DNA from: an uncultured Burkholderiaceae bacterium
Lineage (GTDB): Bacteria; Pseudomonadota; Gammaproteobacteria; Burkholderiales; Burkholderiaceae
Assembly: GCA_937871985.1 (NCBI GenBank)
Contig: CALMPB010000095.1
Coordinates: 1-39,992, forward strand
DNA length: 39,992 nt
Direction of reading: 5' to 3'
Shown: positions 1 to 8,266 of the stretch, piece by piece
Layout of the letters: every line of letters starts with the position of its first letter
Numbering within the stretch: position 1 is the first letter of the stretch
Notes under the pieces: model-generated
The model's database searches: none
The model's input: the letters and a program-made list of their open reading frames with translations, nothing else
Told to the model about the DNA's origin: nothing
Position numbers and translations under genes: made by a program

Positions 1-1
1 C

Positions 2-61
2 GCCAAGGGCGTGACCGAACGCGACATCGCCCTCGCTTCCTTCATGGATCAACTGATTTGA
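2..61 (+). CDS. C-terminal fragment of an unidentified protein
   Basis: An open frame enters from the left edge and stops with TGA at 59-61, giving 19 residues that end in FMDQLI. The reading is supported only by its being open and by the intergenic repeat that follows. Too little is present to assign a family. It lies on the same strand as the AMP nucleosidase gene 145 bases downstream, but the repeat between them argues against tight co-transcription. Confidence 0.4.
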   Translation, partial: AKGVTERDIALASFMDQLI

Positions 62-79
62 TGACGGCGTGAGGGCTCC

Positions 80-155
80 TTTTGCCTTGGACCGCCCCAA
101 GGCAAAAGCGCCCCCTCGGGGGGCAGCAAGCCGCATCAGCGGCGCAGCGTGGGGG
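80..155 (+). repeat. Dispersed palindromic repeat, copy 1 (intergenic)
   Basis: About 76 bases contain three consecutive hairpins. The first is an 11-bp perfect stem (80-90 with 97-107, left arm TTTTGCCTTGG). The second is a GCCCCC/GGGGGC stem (110-115 with 119-124). The third is GCCGC-ATCA-GCGGC (130-143). It ends in GCGCAGCGTGGGGG. A second copy lies at 39546-39622 inside a coding region. Similar GC-rich elements are, from general knowledge, common between genes in Burkholderiales. Here it sits between two same-strand genes, where it could attenuate or terminate transcription, but no T-tract follows. Confidence 0.8.
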
Positions 156-206
156 CCTATATACTGTGCCTACCGTTTTTGATCATGCCGCATCGTGGAG
201 TCGTTC

Positions 207-1706
207 ATGCAAGAGTCTTCCGGCTATGCCGGCCCGGCCGTTCTGCCTCAGTTCATTCCCTTTACCGGGTATCTCGACGCCCAGGCGGCGGTTGACCGCC
301 TGATCGAAATCTACGACCGCAATACCGCTTTCATCCGCGCGGCTTTCGCCGATTATGCGGCCGGCAGGTTCAAGCCGGGCCAGCGCGCCCGGGCCTATTA
401 CCCGGCCATACGCATCAAGGTCAGCACCTACCAGGAAGTGGACAGCCGCCTGTCGTACGGCCATGTGGTCGAGCCGGGCAACTACATGACCACCATCACC
501 CAGCCTTCCCTGTTCGCCGATTACCTGCGCGAGCAGATCGGGCTGCTGCTGAAGAACCACGGCGTGCCGGTGGAGATCGGCGAGTCCGACATGCCGATCC
601 CGCTGCATTTTGCGTTTACCGACGGCCAGTATGTCGAAGGGCAGTATTCGGACGCGCTGGGCGATTCGCTGCGCGATCATTTCGACGTGCCCGACCTGGT
701 GGTCACCGATGACGCCATCGTCAACGGCACCTGGCGCGGGCGCGGCGGCGAACCGCAGCCGCTGGCGCCTTTTACCGCGCCCCGTGTCGACTACTCGCTG
801 CATCGCCTGCAGCACTACACGGCCACGGCGCCCCGGCATTTCCAGAACTTCGTGCTGTTCACCAACTACCAGTTCTACATCGACGAGTTCTGCCAGTGGG
901 CGCGCGATACGCTGGCCAAAGGAGAGGGCGGCTATACCGCCCTGGTCGAGCCGGGCAATGTGGTGACCGAACGCGGCGCGGGCGCCGTCCCCAGCGGCCC
1001 GGCCCCCGCGCGCATGCCGCAAATGCCCTCCTACCACCTGGTGCGCGAGAACCACAGCGGCATCACGCTGATCAACATCGGCATCGGGCCGTCCAACGCC
1101 AAGACGATTACCGACCATGTGGCGGTGCTGCGTCCCAACGCCTGGCTCATGCTGGGCCATTGCGCCGGGCTGCGCACCACCCAGCGGCTGGGCGACTACG
1201 TCCTGGCGCACGGCTACGTGCGCCAGGACCACGTGCTGGATGACGACCTGCCGCTATGGGTGCCGGTTCCGCCCCTGGCCGAGATCCAGGTCGCCCTCGA
1301 AGAGGCGGTGGCCGAGGCCTCGGGGCTGTCGGGCTGGGAGCTCAAGCGCATCATGCGCACGGGAACGGTCGCCACCATCGACAACCGCAACTGGGAGTTG
1401 CGCGACCATCACGAGCCCGTGCAGCGCCTGTCGCAGTCGCGCGCCATCGCCCTGGACATGGAGTCGGCCACCATCGCGGCCAACGGCTTTCGCTTTCGCG
1501 TGCCTTACGGCACCTTGCTGTGCGTGTCCGACAAGCCCCTGCACGGCGAGCTGAAGCTGCCCGGCATGGCCAGCGACTTTTACCGGCGCCAGGTCGGGCA
1601 GCACCTGCATATCGGCATCCGTGCGCTCGAGGGCCTGCGCGACATGCCGCCCGAGCGCCTGCACTCGCGCAAGCTGCGCAGCTTCATCGAGACGGCGTTC
1701 AAGTAA
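207..1706 (+). CDS. amn: AMP nucleosidase
   Basis: Predicted to hydrolyse AMP to adenine and ribose 5-phosphate in the cytoplasm, a purine-salvage and adenylate-balancing role. The 499-residue product has the usual size for the family (about 480-500). An N-terminal AMP-nucleosidase domain precedes a C-terminal nucleoside-phosphorylase fold, with the motifs LMLGHCAGLRTTQ, DDDLPLWVPVP and ALDMESATIAANGFRF. The last is the conserved acidic/Met-Glu segment of the PNP/UDP phosphorylase superfamily. ATG at 207 is preferred because GGAG at 197-200 sits six bases before it. A GTG at 195 in the same frame would add four residues but overlaps that Shine-Dalgarno. The gene stands alone on the + strand, and the convergent IclR gene ends 57 bases away. 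Assignment is by family resemblance. Confidence 0.93.
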   Translation: MQESSGYAGPAVLPQFIPFTGYLDAQAAVDRLIEIYDRNTAFIRAAFADYAAGRFKPGQRARAYYPAIRIKVSTYQEVDSRLSYGHVVEPGNYMTTITQPSLFADYLREQIGLLLKNHGVPVEIGESDMPIPLHFAFTDGQYVEGQYSDALGDSLRDHFDVPDLVVTDDAIVNGTWRGRGGEPQPLAPFTAPRVDYSLHRLQHYTATAPRHFQNFVLFTNYQFYIDEFCQWARDTLAKGEGGYTALVEPGNVVTERGAGAVPSGPAPARMPQMPSYHLVRENHSGITLINIGIGPSNAKTITDHVAVLRPNAWLMLGHCAGLRTTQRLGDYVLAHGYVRQDHVLDDDLPLWVPVPPLAEIQVALEEAVAEASGLSGWELKRIMRTGTVATIDNRNWELRDHHEPVQRLSQSRAIALDMESATIAANGFRFRVPYGTLLCVSDKPLHGELKLPGMASDFYRRQVGQHLHIGIRALEGLRDMPPERLHSRKLRSFIETAFK

Positions 1707-1762
1707 GCGGGTGGGCGTGCGCACCAGGCCCGCGGACGCTGGGTGCGACGGCATGCATGGGT

Positions 1763-2545
1763 TCATGCGGCCTCCTGGCCCGGGGCCGGTTCCATGCGCC
1801 TGGAGATTTCGCTGGCGGTTTGCACGACCAGGCCCACCAGGGTTTCCTCGCTCAGCGCGGCGGGCTTGTCGGTGTCCAGGGTGAGCACCAGGCTGCCCAG
1901 GATTTCCTTGCCGCTGACCACGGGGGCGGCGATGCCGGTCACGCCCGCGTCGAGCTGGTCGTGCGAGATGTAATACCCCTGGTGGCGAATGTGCTTGAGC
2001 GCCTTGGTGAAGGCCTGCCAATCGGCGCCGATCGCGCGCGCCGATTGGGCCGAGGCGGGGTCTTCCAGCGCCGCTTCATAGAAGCGCTTGAGCTTGCGCC
2101 GGTTCATGTGCGCAAGCACGATGTGCGCCTGGGCGCCCAGGAACAGCGGCATCCGCAGGCCCTTGGTGTAGGTAAGCGGCGCGACGGGCTGCTTGCCTTG
2201 CACCTGAAATACGTTCACTATGGTTTTGTCGTAGATGTTGCACAGCATGATGGTGCAGCCCGTCATCTCGGCCAGGCCGTGCATCAGGTCGTGTCCGGCC
2301 TGGATAATGGGGTCGTACGAGCGAATCAAGTATTCCAGCTCGATGATTTTCGGCCCCAGCCGGTAGCGGCCCGAGGTTCTGGACAGCATGCCGGCCTCGG
2401 TCAGATCGCTGGCGTAGCGGTAGGCCGATGCGGCGCTGACTCCAAGCGTTGTCGATATTTCTTCGATCGTGACCAGAGGTTTGTGCTTGCCGAACAGGTT
2501 CAGGATGGCCAATACGCGGTTGATGACCGAGGGGGATGCTGACAT
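1763..2545 (-). CDS. IclR-family transcriptional regulator
   Basis: A 260-residue regulator. Residues about 5-65 form the winged helix-turn-helix (INRVLAILNLF, then ISTTLGVSAASAYRYASDL). Residues about 80-250 form the IclR effector domain, with ISHDQLDAGVTGIAAPVV and a final segment SEISRRM. IclR proteins commonly control aromatic and carboxylic-acid catabolic genes and respond to a pathway ligand. The gene is divergent from the binding-protein gene at 2717 with 171 bases between start codons. The shared region carries a promoter and a 17-bp palindrome, so SBP-A is the obvious target. The same palindrome stands before SBP-B, so this protein may also control the homogentisate operon 8 kb away. 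The ligand is unknown. Confidence 0.9.
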   Translation of the reverse strand: MSASPSVINRVLAILNLFGKHKPLVTIEEISTTLGVSAASAYRYASDLTEAGMLSRTSGRYRLGPKIIELEYLIRSYDPIIQAGHDLMHGLAEMTGCTIMLCNIYDKTIVNVFQVQGKQPVAPLTYTKGLRMPLFLGAQAHIVLAHMNRRKLKRFYEAALEDPASAQSARAIGADWQAFTKALKHIRHQGYYISHDQLDAGVTGIAAPVVSGKEILGSLVLTLDTDKPAALSEETLVGLVVQTASEISRRMEPAPGQEAA

Positions 2546-2626
2546 GACAAACAGGTTTCCGTAGTGAGAAATATGGTATTTATATGCTGTTTCTTAGGAG
2601 GGAATCGTCTCACAAAAATAAATGCA

Positions 2627-2655
2627 TTGACAATTTAATTTCTTAAAACTAGAGT
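2627..2655 (+). promoter_or_regulatory. Sigma-70 promoter of SBP-A
   Basis: A perfect -35 TTGACA (2627-2632), a 17-base spacer and a -10 TAGAGT (2650-2655, 4 of 6 to consensus) lie in very AT-rich DNA. The -35, the spacer length and the TAGA core of the -10 recur before SBP-B (10652-10680). That conservation supports the call. Confidence 0.7.
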
Positions 2656-2658
2656 TAT

Positions 2659-2675
2659 TTATCATTAAATAATAA
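2659..2675 (+). promoter_or_regulatory. Palindromic operator candidate before SBP-A
   Basis: TTATCATTAAATAATAA is a 17-base near-palindrome with 7 of 8 half-site pairs matching around a central A. It starts three bases after the -10 hexamer, so it overlaps the expected transcription start. An identical 17-mer stands at 10683-10699 before SBP-B. In both places exactly 41 bases separate it from the start codon. The position suits a repressor site, and the adjacent IclR protein is the first candidate. Confidence 0.5.
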
Positions 2676-2697
2676 AAAAGTTTAGAAAAATACTTTT
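2676..2697 (+). other. Small leader hairpin of SBP-A mRNA
   Basis: AAAAGT (2676-2681) pairs with ACTTTT (2692-2697) over a ten-base loop, just upstream of the AGGAG ribosome-binding site at 2706-2710. The equivalent position before SBP-B also forms a stem, with different bases. In AT-rich DNA a short stem is easily fortuitous, so confidence is low. Confidence 0.3.
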
Positions 2698-2716
2698 TAC
2701 AAGACAGGAGACAACA

Positions 2717-3865
2717 ATGCGAAATGTTCGTAAGTTATTGGTAGGGCTGGCAGTATGCGCGGCTTTCGGCTCGGCTCACGCCGACGTCAAGGTCGGGGTG
2801 ATTCTATCGCTGACGGGGCCAGCCGCTTCGCTGGGCATCCCCGAGAAGCAAACCCTGGAAATGTGGCCCAAGGAAATCGCCGGGCAAAAAGTCGACGTCA
2901 CCGTGCTGGACGACGCCTCCGACCCCACCAAGGCAACCCTGGCGGCCCGCAAGCTCACCAGCGAACGCAACGTGGATATTCTGGTGGGGCCGTCGGTGAC
3001 GCCCACCGCGCTGGCCGCCATGCAGGTTGCCGGCGAAACCAAGACCCCCATGCTGTCCTTGTCGGGCGGCGGCGCCATCATCTATCCCCAGGAAGGCGCG
3101 CGCACCTGGGTCTTCAAGATGCCGCCTTCTGAAAAAATCCAGCTCGACAACATCTTCAACACCATGAAGAAACGGGGCGAAAAAACGCTGTCCGTCGTGG
3201 GGGCGAACGATGCCTATGGGCAGGTGTTCATCAACGATGTCGAGAAGTACGCGCCTGCGGCCGGCATCAAGGTGGTCAGCGTCGAACGGTTCGGCGGCAC
3301 CGATACCAGCTTTGTTTCCCAGGCCCTGAAGATCATCGCGGCCAAGCCCGACGCGGTGTTCATCGCGGCTTCGGGGACGCCGGCGGCCATGCCGCAAATC
3401 GAGTTGACGAACCGTGGCTACAAGGGCACTCAGTATCAAACCCAGGCCGTTGCCAACAACGACTACCTGCGCATTGGCGGCAAGGCCATCGAGGGTACGC
3501 TCATGACCGTGGCGCCCATGCTGGTTGCCGAGCAGCTTCCCGACAGCAACGTGACCAAAGCCGTGGCGGTGCCCTATATCAAGGCATTCGAAAAAATCCA
3601 TGGCCCCGGTTCGCGTTCCTTGTTCGGCGCCGAAATCTGGGACGTTACCCTGTTCCTGGAAAAGACCATTCCCGTCGCCATGAAAAAAGGCAAGCCGGGC
3701 ACGCCGGAGTTCCGGTTGGCGCTTCGTGACGCGCTTGAAAACGTCAAGGATCTGGTGCTGACGCAGGGTGTGTACACCATGACGGTCAAGGATCACAACG
3801 GTGCGGATGCCCGCAGCCAGGTGATGGTCAAGGTCGAAAACGGCAAGTGGAAGTACATCGATTAA
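2717..3865 (+). CDS. ABC-type periplasmic substrate-binding protein (SBP-A)
   Basis: A 382-residue exported binding protein of the branched-chain amino acid / aromatic acid type (Peripla_BP_6 fold). Residues 1-22 are a signal peptide ending GSAHA, and the mature protein begins DVKVGVILSLTGPAASLG, the usual start of this family. AGGAG six bases before the ATG fixes the start. No permease or ATPase gene lies nearby, so it must serve a transporter encoded elsewhere or act in sensing. It differs from SBP-B (10741-11889) at about 72 of 382 positions. The long stretch from GTQYQTQAVANND to LVAEQLPD is identical, so the two probably bind similar ligands. A strong terminator follows, so it appears to be a single-gene transcript. 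By context the ligand is probably an aromatic acid, which is inference. Confidence 0.9.
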   Translation: MRNVRKLLVGLAVCAAFGSAHADVKVGVILSLTGPAASLGIPEKQTLEMWPKEIAGQKVDVTVLDDASDPTKATLAARKLTSERNVDILVGPSVTPTALAAMQVAGETKTPMLSLSGGGAIIYPQEGARTWVFKMPPSEKIQLDNIFNTMKKRGEKTLSVVGANDAYGQVFINDVEKYAPAAGIKVVSVERFGGTDTSFVSQALKIIAAKPDAVFIAASGTPAAMPQIELTNRGYKGTQYQTQAVANNDYLRIGGKAIEGTLMTVAPMLVAEQLPDSNVTKAVAVPYIKAFEKIHGPGSRSLFGAEIWDVTLFLEKTIPVAMKKGKPGTPEFRLALRDALENVKDLVLTQGVYTMTVKDHNGADARSQVMVKVENGKWKYID

Positions 3866-3884
3866 TCGATAACAAGCAGGTGTG

Positions 3885-3926
3885 CAGGAAAAAATCGGGG
3901 CTGAATCAAGCCCCGATTTTTTCCTG
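3885..3926. terminator. Strong bidirectional intrinsic terminator
   Basis: A perfect 18-bp stem (3885-3902 with 3909-3926) encloses a six-base loop. The stem holds a GGGGCT/AGCCCC core with a run of six A on one side and six T on the other. It can therefore stop SBP-A transcripts on the + strand and leftward transcripts from the LuxR gene on the - strand. Confidence 0.9.
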
Positions 3927-4053
3927 CTTGCGCCATTTTTTGCAGCGCCGACCGGCAGTTTGAAGGGCTTGCGCCGTGGATGAAATGCTTCCAGGTGTCT
4001 GCGGCCTGTGCGACGGATGCCGGTGGGGCGTCCTCGTGGCCAAGGTGGAAAGC

Positions 4054-4812
4054 TCAGTGCATGTGTTTCAGCAGCAGGTTGAACACTTCGGCCTGCGAGG
4101 TGACATTCAGTTTGGCGTAGGCGCGGCGCCGATATGTAGAGACTGTGTGTATTGAAACATCAAGATGCAGCGAGATGGCCAGATTTGAATAACCCAATGT
4201 AATGTATGCGCATATGGCCGACTCTCGGTCAGAGAGGGGCTTGCCAAGGGATAAGCCGGAAAAGATTTTGGCAATGCTTGTAATGTCGCCTGAGGCATCG
4301 CGTTTAAGCGAGCAATGGCGCTCCAGTGCCGCCGTCAGGATGGCGCCCATGTCTGAAATGCGTGTGATTTCGTTTGCCGAAAACGACCCCTGAGAGTTTT
4401 TTCGATAGATCGAGATCGACAAGGCATCCTCGGGAAGACGCAAAATCAATGATATTTTGCCGGCCAGCTCGCTGGAAGAAAACAGGCGCTCGCGATACTC
4501 GTTATGAGCCATTTGCTCGGTGGAAATGGCTTCCACCTTGACGTTGGCCGTGGCGGTAGGAGCCATGATTATGTTAAGAAATGGATCGCTGGAGTATAGC
4601 TTTTCTATATACTCATTGACGCGTTTCAGACAGGACGCGCTATCGTCAGCCTCGACCGCAAGCGGCTCGATTTTTTTTGGCATCTGGTACGGTGATACGC
4701 CTTTGAAACGATGCGCAACAAGCTGGCAAGCGTTAATTTCGGTGCGCATGACAGTAAACAGCGTTTTGTAGAAGTGCTCAGTACCAATAGCTGAAATTAC
4801 ATTTGCGAGCAC
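4054..4812 (-). CDS. LuxR-family transcriptional regulator
   Basis: The C-terminal 60 residues are a clear LuxR/GerE helix-turn-helix: LSDRESAICAYITLGYSN, then HLDVSIHTVSTYRRRAYAKL. The N-terminal part of about 180 residues is not recognisable to me as an autoinducer-binding or receiver domain, so the input signal is unknown. GTG at 4812 is preferred because AGGGGG stands six bases upstream. An in-frame TTG at 4842 would give 262 residues but has no ribosome-binding site. The gene is visibly AT-richer than the flanking core genes. It lies downstream of the left catabolic operon on the same strand, behind a 210-base gap, and may control the island. Its 3' end faces the bidirectional terminator. 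Confidence 0.85.
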   Translation of the reverse strand: MLANVISAIGTEHFYKTLFTVMRTEINACQLVAHRFKGVSPYQMPKKIEPLAVEADDSASCLKRVNEYIEKLYSSDPFLNIIMAPTATANVKVEAISTEQMAHNEYRERLFSSSELAGKISLILRLPEDALSISIYRKNSQGSFSANEITRISDMGAILTAALERHCSLKRDASGDITSIAKIFSGLSLGKPLSDRESAICAYITLGYSNLAISLHLDVSIHTVSTYRRRAYAKLNVTSQAEVFNLLLKHMH

Positions 4813-5022
4813 AATAGACCCCCTATTATTGACGATTCGCAAATTTGGGAAGCTGGCAAGGCCTTAAAAACGCGAGAGGGCGCCGATTGTTCCTGCTTTC
4901 GGAATCTTCATTGCCAGGCTTTTTAATTCTACTCGTCTTTTGACGGTAATAGCTTTGAGCGTCTGTGTGTTAACGCTGGCAAGGCGAATGCGGGGCTGGT
5001 GTGCCGTTGGGCAATATGGACG

Positions 5023-6669
5023 CTAGGGGTTTGTAACGACATTTACGTTGCTGCCACGCAGAGTGTCGACAATGCTTATGGCGTTGGATACGGTGTTTCC
5101 GCGCCAGCCTACATGGCCGTCGGGCCTTACCAGTACAAGTTTGTACGCATATAGTGCCTGCACGTTCTTTTGCCGAATGGATACAAGCTGCAGAGGGACT
5201 CTGCGAGCCGCAAATGCACTGACCAATGCATCTACAGCTTCCGCGACGTTCTCGTCCAGAATCAGCAAGACAAAGCCGGCGCCAAATAGATCCAACGTCG
5301 AACGGCCATCGTCGAGCCAGAGGTGGGGCGCTCTGGCTCCGGGGCGCGTCGTGCCTACGTAATCCTTGAAATCGTCGGGCGTGGGCTCAGTGCCATCGGG
5401 GACGCAGATGGGAGAGTCCTCGTAACGATGGCCAATTTGCAGGCCCATGGATTCCCATTCAACGCGCGTGGCGTTGCGCAGGCGCATACCCAATTTGGCG
5501 CGCACTTTGGCCCCTTCTTCGGTTTGATCGCAAACGGCCTGTGGATCGGGGGTGTCCTGCCAGGCTTGGAAGTTCTGGGTCGAGAAGGAGATATTGCGCG
5601 CCGCGATGGGGCGGCGTTCGATGCCGTAGCTTTCAAGCAAGCCTGTCTCCGCCCAGCCTTCGAGCACGCCTTGCAATTTCCAACCCAGATCCAGCACTTC
5701 CTGCATGCCTGTGTTCATACCCATGCCTCCGGTGGGCGACATGGTATGCGCGGAGTCGCCCGCCAAAATGACACGCCCCTCCACGAATTTGGTGGCAAGC
5801 ATCTCGCTTCTACGCCATGGGACGACCGAAAGGATTTCGAAGGGGATGCGCGTCGGCTGATCCGCGGTGCCCAGAGCCGCCAAGACCCAACCGCGCGCAT
5901 CGAAGGTGTCCAGGTTCATTTTGTCCCTGGATCCAAGGACGGTAAGGCGCCAGATATCCTTGCCGTCGACCACGGTAAGGTTGCCCCACATGCCTTGGGG
6001 GCCTACGAACATATAGCGTTCGGCCTCCCCCATGGCATGTTGCCGCACAAGGTCTGGTATGCGAAGGAGTATGTTGACCGAGTAGCTCAGCAAGCGTCCT
6101 TCCATCTCAATGCCCAATTGCTGTCGTACCGGACTATTCGCGCCGTCACATGCGACTAAATAGGCTGCCTCAATGACTACTTCTTCTTGTGTGAGAAGGT
6201 TCTTGGTGTAGACATGTACGCATTCGGCATTGAGCTCGAAATGTGTGAACCGATGTTGAAAGAGCGGAGTAACCCCCTGGCTTGAAAGCGCCTTTTCCGC
6301 CATGATGGGCTGCAACCACATTTGCGGGCAACGCTGCTTTTTTTCAGGGGTTTCGCTGGGCGTTGGCGCATCGCGCATGCTGGGGTAATGCTCGCGATCC
6401 AGAAGCAGGCCGTTCAAGGCGGTACAAAACACCATGGAAAGTTCGTAGTCTTTAGGGAAGCCGCAGTCGCGCACGGCGGGAACTATGTCCCAGCGCCGGA
6501 ACAACTCCATGGTTCGTACGGCGACAAGCCCTGTGCGTGGGTGCTCAATAGTGCCGTCGCTTTGTTCGACCAGAACACACGTCACTCCTCTTTGATCCAG
6601 CTCGACGGCCATGCCAAGCCCGACGGGCCCCGCTCCAACTATCACTACCTGGGTTTTGATTACTTTCAT
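5023..6669 (-). CDS. FAD-dependent aromatic monooxygenase (PheA/TfdB type)
   Basis: A 548-residue class A flavoprotein hydroxylase, expected to use NAD(P)H and O2 to hydroxylate a phenolic ring. The Rossmann FAD motif VVIVGAGPVGLGMA lies at residues 8-21. The DG motif is in YLVACDGANSPVRQQLGI, and the second FAD/ribityl motif is in VILAGDSAHTMSPTGGMGMN. The C-terminal 100 residues form the thioredoxin-like domain of phenol hydroxylases, with LVLVRPDGHVGWRG. It is the last enzyme gene of the leftward operon (Rieske, aldo/keto reductase, aldehyde dehydrogenase, this gene), starting 91 bases after the dehydrogenase stop. Members act on phenols, chlorophenols or 3-hydroxyphenyl acids, and the substrate cannot be read from sequence. 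Confidence 0.88.
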   Translation of the reverse strand: MKVIKTQVVIVGAGPVGLGMAVELDQRGVTCVLVEQSDGTIEHPRTGLVAVRTMELFRRWDIVPAVRDCGFPKDYELSMVFCTALNGLLLDREHYPSMRDAPTPSETPEKKQRCPQMWLQPIMAEKALSSQGVTPLFQHRFTHFELNAECVHVYTKNLLTQEEVVIEAAYLVACDGANSPVRQQLGIEMEGRLLSYSVNILLRIPDLVRQHAMGEAERYMFVGPQGMWGNLTVVDGKDIWRLTVLGSRDKMNLDTFDARGWVLAALGTADQPTRIPFEILSVVPWRRSEMLATKFVEGRVILAGDSAHTMSPTGGMGMNTGMQEVLDLGWKLQGVLEGWAETGLLESYGIERRPIAARNISFSTQNFQAWQDTPDPQAVCDQTEEGAKVRAKLGMRLRNATRVEWESMGLQIGHRYEDSPICVPDGTEPTPDDFKDYVGTTRPGARAPHLWLDDGRSTLDLFGAGFVLLILDENVAEAVDALVSAFAARRVPLQLVSIRQKNVQALYAYKLVLVRPDGHVGWRGNTVSNAISIVDTLRGSNVNVVTNP

Positions 6670-6760
6670 TCTGGTTTACCTGCGGCTGGGATCATGAGGC
6701 ACAAGGGCGTTCCAGGCGCCTACGTTAAGCATGCGAATCAACCAAACAGCGCTCGCGCTC

Positions 6761-8251
6761 CTAGGCCTTGGGAGGCCATGGCAACGCGGTCTCCGCCATA
6801 TTCATGTATATGCTTTTTTGCTGACGATAAGGCCGAAGTCCTTCCAGGCCGCATTCGCGCCCGATGCCGCTGGCTTTGTAACCCCCGAAGGGCATGTTCA
6901 CAGGGGCGAGCTTGTACGTATTGACCCACACCATGCCCGCCTTGATCCGGCTTGCTACCCTAAGGGCGCGGCGATAGTTTTCGGTCCATACACCGCATGC
7001 CAGGCCAAACACCGTATCGTTCGCCTGGGCTACCAGATCGTCTTCGTCCTTGAATTTCAGCAGGCACGCCACCGGCCCGAAAACTTCTTCTTGAGCGATA
7101 TGGGCGGTATTGGAAGGGACGGCAAGCACCGTCGGTGCGACATATGCGCCTTTGCTGAATGGCTCGCCTGCCAGGCGATGACCACCCACTAAGGCTTGTG
7201 ATCCAGCAGCTATGGCCCCGGCCACCATTTCGTAAATGCGATCTCTGTGCTGAAAACTTGAAACGGGCGCAACTGCGGTGGCCTTGTGTTGAGGATCTCC
7301 GACCACCAAAGCGCCGGCCTGCGTAGCCAGGCGTTGCGCGAATCGGTCATAGATGCTTTCCTGGACGAATATGCGGGAACCGGCAATGCAGGATTGGCCC
7401 GCATTGGAAAATATGCCGTAGATTGCGCCGGTGACCGCCTGCTCGATATCCGCATCCTCGAAAACAATATTCGGTGACTTGCCGCCCAGCTCCAGCAACG
7501 TGGGAACAAGGCGGTCGGCTGCGGCTTTGGCGACGGCCCGTCCACCCGCAACACCGCCGGTGAACGTCACCATGTCGATTTGCGGGTGGCTTACTAGCGC
7601 TTTTCCGACGGCCACATCGCCCGTGACAACATTCACGACTCCTGGGGGAAAGCCGGCTTCAAGGGCCAATCGGCCATACTCAAGACCCACCTGCGGCGTG
7701 ATCTCGGAAGATTTCAGCACAACGGTGTTGCCCGCAGCCAGGCTAGGGGCCAATTTTTGCGCCTCAAGCGAAATTGGCGAATTCCATGGTGTGATTGCGG
7801 CAACGACGCCTATAGGTTCATACACGGACATGGAAAAGTAATTGCCCCGAGCGGGAATTACAGAGGACTCCGCTGTTTCGCACACGCCCGCGTAGTAGCG
7901 GAACATGTCGACCGCCCAGGCAATCTGGGCCTGGCTCTCGAGCAGCGTTTTTCCGTTGTCTTCAGTTTGCATCGCCGCCAAGAGGTGTCCGTTGGCCTCA
8001 ACGAGGTTTCCCAGGTTTCGCAGCAAAACAGCACGTTGGTGTGGATAAAGCCCTCCCCAGGCGGGGGCTTGCAAGGCGGCTCTGGCGGACTGCACGGCAT
8101 CATCAACATCATGCTCGGACGATTGTGCGATTACGGCCGCCACACTGCCGTCCGCCGGATTGATCGACTCAAAGACCTGGCCGGATGTGTTGCGTCGCCA
8201 TTGGCCGTTTATCAAGAAGGGTTTTTCCATTCGTGCGGACTGTTCGTTCAT
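6761..8251 (-). CDS. NAD(P)-dependent aldehyde dehydrogenase
   Basis: A 496-residue member of the aldehyde dehydrogenase superfamily, expected to oxidise an aldehyde to the carboxylic acid. Diagnostic segments are the conserved ITPWNSP, the glutamate motif LELGGKSPNIVFEDAD, the catalytic cysteine in FSNAGQSCIAGSRI (near residue 288) and the late QEEVFGPV. Length is normal. The gene begins 15 bases after the aldo/keto reductase stop, so the two are probably translated from one message. In this setting it likely makes an aromatic or arylacetic acid from its aldehyde. That role is inferred from the neighbours. Confidence 0.92.
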   Translation of the reverse strand: MNEQSARMEKPFLINGQWRRNTSGQVFESINPADGSVAAVIAQSSEHDVDDAVQSARAALQAPAWGGLYPHQRAVLLRNLGNLVEANGHLLAAMQTEDNGKTLLESQAQIAWAVDMFRYYAGVCETAESSVIPARGNYFSMSVYEPIGVVAAITPWNSPISLEAQKLAPSLAAGNTVVLKSSEITPQVGLEYGRLALEAGFPPGVVNVVTGDVAVGKALVSHPQIDMVTFTGGVAGGRAVAKAAADRLVPTLLELGGKSPNIVFEDADIEQAVTGAIYGIFSNAGQSCIAGSRIFVQESIYDRFAQRLATQAGALVVGDPQHKATAVAPVSSFQHRDRIYEMVAGAIAAGSQALVGGHRLAGEPFSKGAYVAPTVLAVPSNTAHIAQEEVFGPVACLLKFKDEDDLVAQANDTVFGLACGVWTENYRRALRVASRIKAGMVWVNTYKLAPVNMPFGGYKASGIGRECGLEGLRPYRQQKSIYMNMAETALPWPPKA

Positions 8252-8266
8252 AATGATTCGGGTGCC

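Noticed and set aside
1256..2542. A 428-codon + strand frame across the end of amn and the IclR gene
   Set aside because: It spans two supported genes in the wrong phase and shows no conserved motif.
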